Shown in pieces: positions 52,222 through 64,000 of a stretch of DNA of 64,000 bases; the first letter of the stretch is position 1, and each line of letters begins with the position of its first letter. The notes under the pieces are model-generated. The model did not search any database. It was not told where the DNA came from and saw nothing but the letters and a program-made list of their open reading frames with translations. The stretch is from Brugia malayi (lineage: Eukaryota; Nematoda; Chromadorea; Rhabditida; Onchocercidae). The stretch spans positions 7,307,721-7,371,720 of the forward strand of contig NW_025062479.1 of NCBI RefSeq assembly GCF_000002995.4, given 5' to 3'. The translations under genes were made by a program, and so were the position numbers.

Positions 52222-55218
52222 TTTTCAGTACATAGCTTCCTATCAAGTTTGATACCTTCCTCCTCCAGTTAACTTCAAAGCCAACTAACGTTATATTATC
52301 TTTATTGCCTTTATATAACACCACAACATGAAAATGAATTCTCGACCAAATCAGCTGCAAACTCTAAAACAAAATTCGATTTTTCACAAAACCTTTTTTT
52401 AGGATCTCTTTTTGAGGAAAATATTAAACTTTAAAGATATTTTTAAGTTTATGAGAATATATTACTATAGATATTTCTTTTACTTTAAAAGCTTCTTCTA
52501 CTATTGCTCATTATATCCAGATAAAATTTAGCTTTATATAAGCTCCCTCCCCACTTTAACTCATTTCAACGAAATCAATAGAAAATTCTATTTGCTTCAA
52601 TGCTTTTTTAACCTTTTTTTCAAAATTCCATAGCGCGAACAAATGTCTACCAATAACCCCATCAATACTATATTAATAAACCTATCGATAGGTTCAAAAT
52701 TTCGAGTTTTTCAAACATTTCGAATGTTCCAAAACAGACTTCAAAATAAAGCCAATTCAGTCAGGCTACCGCTATGGACGAGAGCATCCTATCGATGCAT
52801 CTGCAATTGTCATCAGTCATTATACACATTATAATTATTTCAGAAGGAGTAGAAAGAACTTCCATCCCATCAATGCCGTTGTACTTAACATTTCAATAAG
52901 TAATAAATACAAGAAAAATACCAAAAAAAATGACATCTATGCATGATGAAAGCGAGAGTTGAAAATGAGGCCAAAGGCTTAAAACAGATATAAATATAAT
53001 GTGTTTGATGTGTTTGGTTATATGCTGATATTTCTAATAAATGTACCAGAAATTTTTGACTTGCTTTATATGCATTGTTACAAACCATGATCACCTCATA
53101 TTTCATATTCAATTGAATCAGTGAGTTAATAAAAAAAAAATCTTTCCTGCTCCGAAGTACGTGGTGCTAGTGATTTATTATATTCGTGCATTCTCTCGGT
53201 ATTTAATTATATCTATTATATTCTCGATATTGAATTGTTTCATAAGAAATATTTAATTGTTTCATTTCGTAATTCCTACTACTTTGCATATTTTAATATT
53301 ATAATACTAAGTGCGCTTTTACACTATGAAGTAAACAAGTACCTTAGAAAGCAAGTAAAATTAATTGTGGTAAAGGTCGATCCTCATATTCTGATTTTTT
53401 ACTAAAATCTAGGTGGAAATAACATATATATGGGCGATTTGTAATGAACATATCGAACTGGCATTCGCTTATGCAAGGGATAAATGGTCCAGAAGACAAA
53501 ACTTCATTTGGATTATCCGACACATTTATTTACATTGTATATTTCAATGGACTGCCAATTCAGTCTATGAATCAGAGTAAGTGTTTGAAATCTTCAAACC
53601 CATGTTTTTAGGAATTAAAGAAACTTTTCTAAATGATATAATATATTAATATAAGGAAAAAAGAAAACAGAATTTTTGAAATCAGTACTTAAATGATACA
53701 CTAAAAGACAGCGTAGGAAAAATAAAAGCGAAATAAAAAGGGGAAATAATAGCGACCAAATATATATCGTTCGGTCCAGCAGGTAAGAGCGAACAAGAAC
53801 ATATTCTTAGTGAATGATCACTTCCATTTTAATGATATCTATTCAGTATATTATTATTTAAAAAAATTCTTAAGCTGGTAACAGACAGCCCAATTTTTCC
53901 GAATTTAACGAAATGACGAAAGTTTCATAAAATTAATTAGTAATCTCGGATTTTTATTATCGTGAAAATGAAGAATTTGATTGAAGCAAAGGACTGAAAT
54001 ATAGTTGTATAGGCTAACACTGACTGTCGGAAAGACTAGAAAGTACTATTAAATAGAGACTTAGGAAAACAGCACAAGCACTTCACCTTTGGAGCATTCA
54101 GTGATGTTAATATCTACAATGAGTATCATGTATTCTAAAATATCATAGATTCAACATTTTATGAATTAGGTACAAGAATAATTAAGTAATTACGCTTAAG
54201 TATAGAAAGTGGAAAATGAATTGCAGAGAGAGTAGAATAGATGAGGTATACGTTTATTGAATGATAGCACCGCACAATCTATTGACCTTACGTTACACAG
54301 CTATGGTGACCATGAGAGGCAAGAGGCGGAGTAGAAACAGTGGCTAAAGCGCAGCTTCACTTCTAGGAGTAATATCGGAGGATGAAGAATCGATATGCAC
54401 ATGCCTCACTGCTGAAAATGAATGGTTTTGAAACTGCACAGCTTTAGTTTATCTTTAAATAACAGTATGAATAGAGTGCAAAGTAAAATCTCTTCGAAGC
54501 TTTAAAATTCGTAACGCTCTGAACTATGACACTTCTCTTCAGATGTGTCAATAAACTGAATAAGGAGTGGTGAACTACTTGTTAGATGAGATTCAAAACT
54601 TTTCAAACCGAACTTTGATCTATGATGAGACACATTTCGACAGTTCTATAACTACGCACCGATAATAGCTAAGCGTCACTCTTCGACAACATTAATTGCT
54701 TAATTATCTGTTTTAATCCAGCCCTTCTTAAAAATCATTTGGAATAAATCCGGTACTTTATTGTTTCATTTTATGGCTTGTATCTATTTGGATGTCCCTT
54801 AACCAGAAAATAAATAAGTGTAAAAATTCATGCCATTTTAATTATGATCCACTGTAGAGAAAACAACAGTGGGCTCACGAGAAGTAACAACAAATTCGAA
54901 TTTTTTGAAAATTTGAGACCTATAAGTTTTCAGACTTTGTAATTCCTGCTGGAACAAAACCATCATTCTGTTCATATCTGGCATAAAATTATATTTGATT
55001 CAAGCAAATTAAGAAACCTAAAAGCAAAAAACGATTTCTTGTCAGTTAATTAATTGTAAATTTCATCTTTCCATTATGCATAATCACATAGATAGGACAA
55101 AATTTAGCATGGACTGAAAGAAAAATATTAATAAGTATTTTGGCTTCCAAAAGGTATTTGACAAATGTTGGTTTTTGGAAGATAAAAAATAAAAGAGCCG
55201 AAGATTCGAGTGTCCATA

Positions 55219-55259
55219 ATATTTTAATCTAGTCTGAGCTTGATAAGAGATTAAAATAT
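55219..55259. repeat. Perfect 12-bp inverted repeat
   Basis: ATATTTTAATCT (55219-55230) and AGATTAAAATAT (55248-55259) pair exactly around a 17-base loop. Confidence 0.7.
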
Positions 55260-56881
55260 ATCATAATGGTGAGAAAAGTGCATGAAGAAATGGAAGCAGA
55301 ATGGGGAATATATTTACAAGAAGCATTCATCCACTTCCTTTAATCATCTTAGAGTTAATTAATACATGTTACGAATATTTTCTTCTTCACTTAGAAGTTT
55401 TTGTTGCTTCTCTCTGATGCAAAGCAAACGGATAAACACTACTATGAAAGACGAATAGAGTTATAATAGATACAAGCAAGCATATGCTGCATCTGCATAC
55501 CCTTTATAAACGTCTAATTTTATGCATGATGTTTACAAGCACTTTTTAAACAGATTCAATTGCAAGGCCAGTCGATTTTGTTTATTTGATCATTTATTTT
55601 ATCTTATTTGATACAAAGTAACTTTGTAATTTTCACTCCAGCAAGTATTTTGAAGTCCTTTCCTCGCATCTGCACTTTGCTGATTCAATTACTTTCTAGT
55701 TTGAACTCGTTTCACTTAATGAGACAAAATGTCTATACAACTAAATTATTTTTACTCATATTGTTGTAATTCATTTGTCCCATTTTTAATCACTAATTCG
55801 TAAATTTTTATTTTTTATGAGAAGTTGAAAACGTTTTTATTCTCTATTCATCCATCAACGTTCAACAAAAGCTAATTAAATTAAGATTATTATGCTTTCT
55901 AGAAAACAAAGACTATTGATTCAAATATCTGACAAAGATTAATGAAGGAACCAAATTTGCTGCTGAAATATGGTGATGTTAACGAAAAGGTTGAATAAAA
56001 TTGAATAAGTGTGACTAAATTTTCAAAACGATTTTCTGAAATAAACGAACCCGAACACTAGGTTCTAAAATTCCGAAAAGTCCTTCAGCATTATGTTTGA
56101 TTCATCACTTGCCAAATTTTTACAGTTTTTTGAATATTAGAAATAATCTATTAGAAATAATGTTTTGCTGAAATTAACACTACTACTGGGAAAGGAGATT
56201 TATGTCTGAGTAAATCTACTATTTGAAATATATTCTAATATTTTCAATTTTATACCAAAAATTGCTTCTGGTTATTGGAATTTGGATTCCTTGATAACTA
56301 GGCGATTGGGTTATTCGCTGGTCGTAATGATTAACATTTCCACATAGCTAACTAAATTCACAGTTCACTAAAAAACACATTTTGAAAAATCATAGATTAT
56401 AAAAAGAAATACCTCATAATTGCAGAAAAGCTATCTCTACATGATAATCTATAATTGCAATTTTTTGTTTAATTTAATTTTACTTTTAGTGTCAATTTCA
56501 TTGACGTTTCCCAAATTAATTTAAGTCATTGATGTAAGCTTAAATTCCTGTTGTTTGGGATGATAAATCACACTTAATATTTCAGTACATTATGTTGCAT
56601 GCTCGAACAAAATTAAATAGATCAGTTTACCACCACTAAAAAAGTAAAAACTCATGTCGATTAAAGTTAATATGACATTCAAAATTTGGGAGAATGTAGA
56701 CTAAAAATTCGTTAACACCGCTATATAATAGGACAAACAACAAAGCCTCAGAACTTTGCTGCCCCAGAATAAACCTGAATAAACAAGCAAACATAACAAC
56801 CTTCCGACTTATACATTTCTAATATTTTAAACATTTAAAACTTCGAAACATTTTCTCTAATGAACTTGAGTTCTTGGAAGA

Positions 56882-56916
56882 TTTGATTCTAGATTTGCTT
56901 CTTATCTAGAATCAAA
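56882..56916. repeat. Perfect 13-bp inverted repeat (hairpin)
   Basis: TTTGATTCTAGAT (56882-56894) and ATCTAGAATCAAA (56904-56916) pair exactly around the 9-base loop TTGCTTCTT. No flanking gene within 4 kb. Confidence 0.75.
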
Positions 56917-58359
56917 CTGCATTGAACACAAATCACTAAATGTGAAGAATACAGGGAATCTTCTTCAACTGTGGCAGTCAGCTATTACGTGTTACCCGTC
57001 AGCTGAACTGTAATAACGTGCCACTTCAACTTTTATTGCATGTTGGATGTTATTAGGTGAGTTAAAGTCTATCGTAGTTGTACCATTCATCTATATAAAA
57101 AGTTTAGTAAAGGAAATCATTAAAATTCCCAACTGGATCCGTACTGAAGCCAACGACATCTGTCACGCGTTTTTTTAGTAGCTACCAAAAAAATACATCA
57201 CCTCCAGCTGAAAACACAGCATCTGCATAGGCCACACTACTCCATTGTATATTCGCTTCGAGTTCTACCTCAATTCCTCAATTTCTAAAAGTTTAGAATA
57301 TTGCCAGGATAGAGATGAATTCATTCTGCAAACCACTTAGTTTAATTTCAAGAATATCATTTTAATACGACAAAGTCACTGTCATCTAAACAATAGGTAT
57401 ATTTATCAGAAACAAACCATTCTCAGCCTAGATAATGACAGACTTGAGAGATATCAATACAAATCTGGACCTCATGAGTTGAAAAATGGCTAAAAATATT
57501 TAATCATGAAAATAAAATTATTTAAACATGTACTATCAAGTAAATAGTTCTATGAACAAAAGGAGAGCAGTGGATACCAATTTTTATTTTGTTAACATTA
57601 TAATTTAATTCCTCTTCATCTACTTCTCAATGTTTTTTGTTAAATGTTTCCTTACTTCTAACTAGAAACCAACTTACAAACTAGACTAATTGCGAATATT
57701 AAACGAAACAATAACTTAAGATATTGGCATGCAGTACGAACATAATTCTGCTGTTAGATGTGTTTCTTTTTCATTCCTTTATAATTCCAGCTGGCACTTC
57801 TTTTTAACTGGGAAAATATAACGGACAATAGCTATAGACATATGAGCAATAAACTAGCATACAAAATATAACAAAACTGCTGGAATAAAAAAAGTAAAAA
57901 TAAAAGAATTCCTCTAAAATAATTACACGAGTTTCGTAGAGCTTATTCGTAAAATTTCTTTATTTTGTGCAGAAATAATGAAAGTGATAAAATGTCAAAC
58001 CGGTGCACAAAACTGAGTGCAATTCAGCTGTAGGTACTTTTGTCTCTCATAATCCAACCTGGTTGTCTTTGATAAAATCACAACATGCTTTGGCAAAAAT
58101 ATTAATCCGGCATATATCCTTGAATTTTAAAGTAATAATCTTTAAAATACAAAAGTATTGATTACATTTTCCCTCAAAATGGTATACAACTGGAGCAGAG
58201 TAATAATGGAATAAAAAAGTCAACATTGAGAGATTTACACTTTTTGTGAATTTTACATTTTTTTTTTTATTGCCTTCTTCGCGCTCGAAAACATTACTAT
58301 TAGCGTTTGTCTGACCAGCTCCATTTCCGTATTTTTTTTAATTAGAATAACTGAAAAAC

Positions 58360-58384
58360 CTTGGAAACTCGTGCATGTAATGTG
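58360..58384 (+). repeat. 25-bp direct repeat, copy 1
   Basis: The 25-mer starting CTTGGAAACTCGTGCATG and ending TAATGTG recurs exactly at 59097-59121, 737 bases away. The flanks differ. Confidence 0.85.
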
Positions 58385-59096
58385 GTACGTAAACGACACT
58401 TCAGAAATAATTTTAAAACTGCTTCGAGACCAAATAGCCATGAATACCTGATTAATCATGAGCAAGTTCTGCATATCGACTTCTTTCAGTGAAAACAATA
58501 ACGCTAACAAATACTGTATGTAAATCGCATTTTTAGGAACAAGTATGAGTTACAACAGACTCAGTAACAGAACACTTTTTCTTATTTGCTTTTGTCATAA
58601 TTTTTATAATTGTTAATTTTGCAGAAACTGTAGGTACCAATGCGTTTAACATTCTTTATTTGTTTAAAGATAAAAAAACATTAAGAACAAATACAGTATG
58701 ATTCAGTTACACAATTCCGCAAATATTTCCTGTGAATGTAAACCTCGATATAAAAAATGATTCGAAAATATTAACAAATCAGCTTAGAAAACACCACATT
58801 ACGCTGAAAAACAAACAAAAAGCTGCATGCCATTAGGATATGGAATAGACAAATTAGACAAAAAAAAAGACAAATTAAATCTCTTTACCACACATCATAA
58901 ACATAATAAGTTCTTCCTCTCAATTTTCCTGTTAAAGATACAAAGAGAGACAGGGCTACAGCATGAATTAATTCGAAGTTCAGCCTTTTTAAATAATTGA
59001 AGTTTGTTGTAAATCACATTGTTTATCACAGCTTTATCATATCTGCTGAATTTGATAAGGTAAACTTTTTTCGCCTCATCAGTATGTATTTTCAAA

Positions 59097-59121
59097 CTTG
59101 GAAACTCGTGCATGTAATGTG
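59097..59121 (+). repeat. 25-bp direct repeat, copy 2
   Basis: Exact second copy of the sequence at 58360-58384. Confidence 0.85.
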
Positions 59122-59748
59122 ACTGTTGCAATAAACAGTACGAAAAGACAGCAAAAAAAAACAAGTTCAAATGTTTTTAATAATGGCGGTCGTTTTAAAA
59201 ACTCCTTTAAAAAATTTCATATCAAAGAGAAGACTCGGAAAACAAAGAATTAAAATTAATCTTATAGTTAAATCTATACAAACTCCTTTTTAGTGTATCT
59301 TATTGGGAAAATTTACCTGCAAAGAAGTACTGAAATTCATACGCACTTTCAGAACAGTATTTTCACTAAAAAATACAATGAAGCATTTCTTAGCAAATAG
59401 ACGATATGTTGATAAAAAAATTTTGGTTGGTAAAACATAAAGTTGGTTTGGAGATACTTTCAAAGCAAAACAGAACATACGATTTTGTAGATAGAAAATA
59501 TTATCAAGGGCGACGCTAAAAATCAAAAATAATTTTATGGGAGTACGGGATATCCTTGAAATATGCATAAAATAAAAGATCACCAAAAGTAATTATATAT
59601 ATATAGTATGCAGAAAAAGTTATCAAATTATCAAAAGTTATCATTTTTAATGTAAAAATAATGGTAAATTATCAAAATGTCCTTATAAAACATGAAGCCC
59701 TTCCAAAGGTAGGAGAAATGATAAGCATCTTTCTGCAAATAAAAGCTG

Positions 59749-59750
<2 letters not shown>

Positions 59751-59797
<47 letters not shown>
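59751..59797. repeat. AT dinucleotide microsatellite (about 23 units)
   Basis: Forty-seven bases of uninterrupted AT repeat, flanked on the right by ACATGCAAAAAAAGTTAT. This resembles the sequence after the shorter TA tract near 59600 (AGTATGCAGAAAAAGTTAT), suggesting a local duplication. Confidence 0.9.
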
Positions 59798-59800
<3 letters not shown>

Positions 59801-61784
59801 GCAAAAAAAGTTATTAAAATAAAAGGTGTTAACGAAAACAAATGATAAGCTAACAAAGAAAAATATATAAATGGGAGGAATTTACCGACAACTGCATGTA
59901 GTGACAAATATACATAGTAGGTAAAACAATTACACGTGTAAATGTCCTTGAGTGGGGAGAATTTTATAATTTGCAACGAAAAAATGTCAAGCGTACTACC
60001 GACAACATAGGAGACTGTTCTATTTTTTTCAGTCAAAAACGTACTTTTAGAATCTGAATTTGTAACAATGCTTCATATAGCATGGAAACTCTACGCAGCT
60101 TTGCGAAACATCAGTAAAAGCATTAGGAGTCGAGAAGCATAAGACTTAAACAGAATAATATTGAAGAATTACCATAGATTTTCAATAAATTGAAGGCGTC
60201 TGACAAAAGCGATGACTTGAAAAGACATGAACTACCTATTATCCGCAAGAGTAATGTTGCTACTCTTTTAGGTAACTCATCAGATTAAATGAACATTTCT
60301 CAGGATAGAAACTTCAACAATGTGCGATAAAGAGCCTTTATTACAACCGTGTTTTAAAACCGACATCCTTCACATCAATGAAAAAATTCGGAATACCAAT
60401 CAAAAACTTATAAATGTGTATTTACAAACAGCTGTATGAGATGGATGAAAACTGATTTATAACAGTTCAGTCGTATTGAACACATATATTTTTTTACGAT
60501 ATGTTTTGGATAGCAATTAATCAACGTATTTTATATAAATAATTTTATTTTATTAATATTACCATTTGTGCTTATACTAGACTGTTAAATTCTCCTCGGA
60601 GCAATTAATCTAGATTACTGCAGTTGAAAGTCTCATTCGTAAAGGCTGCAACTTTATCTAACACAACATAAAGTCCCATTATTCCTTTAATTCATTCCTG
60701 CATTTTAATTGCTCTCATTATAAGTGAAATGATTTTTTGAACTACTGACATACTACTGATGAAATCATTTTCTTCTCAAGTGGAAGAGAATGGAAATAAG
60801 AATGACATTCTTATGTGATAAATATGCTTCGAAGTATTCGCAATACTGATAACAAAGATATCACTTAAAGACATAACATTGCGCGCTGTAACAAGTGACA
60901 TTAAATAGGGCAAAAAAATTTCCACTACGAATCATTTCACGAACGAATACTACCTCACTAAAAATTTAAAAGATAATGATATGACTGACATGTGCATTCC
61001 AGAAAGATCATACATCATGAGAGTTTTCGCATGGACAAGTTAGTTTTTAAGCAAAGAGATGACAAATTATTTGTCATTATTAAAAAGAAGTCTCATTCGT
61101 TTCACTTAACTGATTAAAAAGTCTCATTATTCATATTTTCATAAGATAAAACAATAGCTCAACATACGTTAAGGCAAAATATACAAGGACATTAGATCAA
61201 GAGCACCATAAAAAGCAATTGTACTATCGTAATGATCACTGAAATTAAATTGAAAGTAAAAACCGAAAAGGAACAATGCCGCAATTTAACGAAAATAATG
61301 CACATCCATCGAAAACATGCCATGATAAATTGCGGATTGAAATGAAATCAGGGAAGATGGATTAAAAACGAGAAATTCAAACCTGTTCCAAAAGATACAG
61401 GATTTTCCAAAATCCAAGTATAAAAATAATTTGAACAGGAGTACTCCGTCAGTCAAAATGCGCCATATTTTTTGTGCCATATTCCTATCACTAGCTACTG
61501 CCAATAGTGTTCACTGGCGTAAGTTAACTACTTTTTAAAATCAGCGTTTCATTCAATTGAACATCTATTTCCTCTGAACAGGTGAAAAAAAATGTCCTTA
61601 CAAATATGTTAATAAGATTTCAAAACAATGCTTTAAATGAAGAGTAAAGCTGTCCAAACCAAGTTTTTAACGTCAAAATTGAGGATGACTTTATAAAATT
61701 CAAAATACTGTTTGAAAAATACGATTAAAAGCAAGGTCTTCCAACAAACATGCAGTTGATTTAGAATGGAGAGATCTAATATGT

Positions 61785-61925
61785 ATGACAAAAAACGGAG
61801 TCGGTTCAGACAAAATCAGTAGTGAACCCGCATCCTGTAATTTAGCCTTGCGCGAAACAGGCGTTGATAACGATCCAAGTGATAAATGGAGACCTGTACC
61901 AGGAAATAACTCTGTTTGCTTTGAT
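61785..61925 (+). CDS. Possible first coding exon of a gene extending off the right end
   Basis: ATG at 61785 opens 47 codons ending NNSVCFD at a good donor (GAT, then GTAAGG), phase 0. An acceptor-like TTTAG lies about 20 bases upstream and could receive a spliced leader. Codon use looks coding and the peptide is polar (WRPVPGNN). The opposite strand is also open here, and a second ATG at 61767 in another frame competes, so the call is tentative. No family is recognised. Confidence 0.35.
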
Positions 61926-63987
61926 GTAAGGTCTTTTATAATCATTAATTCCTATCAAATCTTCCCAATAAATTTAAATTCCACGCGTAAAATATGCCAA
62001 TATGAACTGAAATGAAAAAAAGCAATTAGAGGTGTCCTATTCGCAACAGAATTCATATTCCTTATCTAATGATGTCCAATAATAGACCAAATTAATGTTT
62101 TTCAAAGGAGGCAGTAAATGGAACCGTACGCAGTTACTGCAACCTGCTGTGTCCAAATGCGGATACCGCATACCTAATTAAACGAATACCCCAAACGCAT
62201 CGATCATGCTTTGCATTCATAACATATCATCATGAGAAACGCGGTACCGATTGGTACATATGGCGAAATGAAGTAAGTTGCTACATTTGGAAAAACGAAC
62301 ACAGAAATATGCATTCCTTTAAAGAGTCCGATAATTTGCTACCATTAATACAAATGTGTCATTATTAGGACGATTGAAAAGTCACTGAAAAAACTGAGTA
62401 ATTTCAGAAATGCCGTTTGTCCACGATAACGTTCACGATTCGGTGTGAATTTCATTTTGACCGCAAAGAATTTCCAAGTGATGAAGAAATATTCAAGAAA
62501 TTGCGAAAGGCGTAATGTGATAAAAACTTCGTTTGATATATGTTAATATCATATTAAAACAGTAACAGTTCTTTAAAGAAATTCCAGAGTATCTTGCCGA
62601 AAACCCCGTCATCCAAATAAGGGTTCATTCAGAAGTAATAGTACCAAATCGCCTCTCTTCCTCTCATCCAATCAGAATGTACATCACCTAATTTCAAGAA
62701 AGGACAATTTCCGCATCAAATCATACATATATACACATATACACCTAAATAGAAACGCATATATACGCATTCCAACTATCCACCCATCATTATCCCGAAA
62801 TTCAGAAATTCACTATGCATCATTCGGATTACGACGTGATGCAACTTTTTTTTTTTCCCTGTTTTAGCCACTTGCAAAACCTGGCGGATTTGAAACCATT
62901 TAACGATTTTGTAGAAACTGATTTTGTCCAGTAACAAATAACAAAAGGTCCATCATTTTATTCGCAGTTTCAGAAATTTAGGACTGCTCTTTCCTTCTGG
63001 ATTTTAAACTGTCCTTCAACTTTACTCAAATCCCTTAACTTATTACTATCCCCCTTAGCCCTGCTAATGAACAAAGAATGGACTTACTATGTGACTAATT
63101 TCCTTGATTATTGAACATTATCTTAAAATTCTCTTTAAGTTCTACCCATCATTATTCCGAAATCAATTACTTCCATTAAAATAATGGACACAATGTAAAA
63201 AAGTATGTACAGCAATAAAACTAAACTTTTAAAGTAAAAGAATTATATAGTTTTTAATTTTGTAACCGAAATCTTTAGCTGCGTTGCATTGAATTGATAA
63301 GAAATTCCATATTTTATGGCTGATTCATCTTAATCAAACAACTTATAAATTTGGTTTCATAGCCTCAGATTAGTCTCATGTTTTTCTCCTCCGTTTGCTA
63401 CTGCAAAATGATTTGATAATTTTTCTCAAGTCCTCAAATCATCTAGCGTCATGATTTTGGAGAGAGGAAACGAGTATTTAATGATAATACTTTTCTTACC
63501 ATCTGTGCTCTTTTTTAGACTACCAGTAATCGTTAGCTTAAACTTTATTTAAAATGGGATTTCACACTTCAAATTTGACATTCAATTTGCTTAAATTATT
63601 TTTTTCACTTCCGCTTAAAAGCTTCATAACAAACAACGCCTTTGATTTTGCTTTGATATTTTAAGTGTTTAATAAATCTAAGATCAGGATTATGATTTAT
63701 ACGCTTAACAGAATCTCTCAAATACGATAAGGGACATTTGAAATAAACTTGAAGTAATCCTGTTACAACAATTGCTAATAAAAGTTAAAGGCAATCGAAG
63801 TATGAAGTAAGGCATGGGACATATTAGAAAGCATTATGTACCGAATGATGAAGTGGAAGTGGAAGCGATATCTTGCCTACTTTCTAAAGTATGTAGAAAA
63901 TTTAAAAATATTGGTAAAAATCTAAAGTATAACGTTTCAAGCGTCCATCATTTAAATAAATTCATCAGGCTGATCTAATTTTTGCAG
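61926..63987. other. Putative intron or intergenic sequence at the right end
   Basis: No supported exon. If the exon at 61785 is real, this is its intron up to 63987. Confidence 0.35.
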
Positions 63988-64000
63988 GCTACGGCGATAA
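63988..64000 (+). CDS. Possible exon start cut by the window edge
   Basis: TTTTTGCAG at 63979-63987 is a strong acceptor and the following bases (GCT ACG GCG ATA A) are open in phase 0. This is compatible with the donor at 61925. Too short to judge further. Confidence 0.25.

Larger units (their letters stand above)
52222..61784. other. Gene-poor intergenic region (9.5 kb)
   Basis: No supported gene on either strand. It contains long AT-rich stretches, two perfect hairpins (55219-55259 and 56882-56916), a duplicated 25-mer (58360-58384 and 59097-59121), a TA microsatellite (59751-59797) and a nearby imperfect duplication (59601-59630 against 59791-59820). Minus-strand frames of 85-98 codons at 58253-60036 are low-complexity and lack splice context. 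Confidence 0.5.

Noticed and set aside
61700..61945. 81-codon minus ORF
   Set aside because: Antisense of the plus-strand exon that has a proper ATG and donor; no splice logic found on the minus strand, though neither is certain.

Overview
The window looks like nuclear DNA from a nematode, most likely a clade III parasite of the filarial type. It is AT-rich, with short introns ending in TTTCAG-like acceptors. Its proteins are closest to C. elegans-type EGL-4, KLP-11 and ELO proteins. It also holds an exact copy of the 22-nt nematode spliced-leader-1 exon and a 5S rRNA-like sequence. The species assignment is inference; no database search was possible. All gene models below are spliced models that I built by matching reading frames, intron phases and splice sites by eye.

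Layout. 438-2318 (+): a CCDC51/MITOK-like mitochondrial inner-membrane protein. 2742-5856 (-): methionine aminopeptidase 2, convergent with the first gene. 8429-19900 (-): cGMP-dependent protein kinase of the EGL-4 type, with a 6.6-kb first intron. 23592-32170 (-): a CCM2 (malcavernin)-like adaptor with a PTB domain and a C-terminal harmonin-homology region; its first intron is 5.8 kb. 33873-35269 (+): a fatty-acid elongase with an HxxHH box. 37524-37633 (-): a 5S rRNA-like pseudogene. 38128-43315 (-): three short coding-looking membrane segments, tentatively one gene. 44145-44166 (+): the orphan SL1 exon. 44355-51891 (-): a KIF3B/KLP-11-type kinesin-II motor with an unusually long tail. 52208-52221: a perfect RFX/DAF-19 X-box match upstream of that kinesin. 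About 52.3-61.7 kb is gene-poor. 61785-61925 and 63988-64000 (+) are possible exons of a gene that leaves the window on the right.

The genes do not form one pathway. EGL-4 and kinesin-II both act in ciliated sensory neurons in C. elegans, and the X-box in front of the kinesin suggests that this ciliary wiring is conserved. METAP2, the elongase and the mitochondrial protein are housekeeping functions. The most unusual feature is the 3' half of the kinesin gene. Two donors four bases apart send the same downstream exon into two open frames. One gives a short basic tail typical of KIF3B. The other gives a roughly 380-residue tail encoded in one large exon and three small ones.
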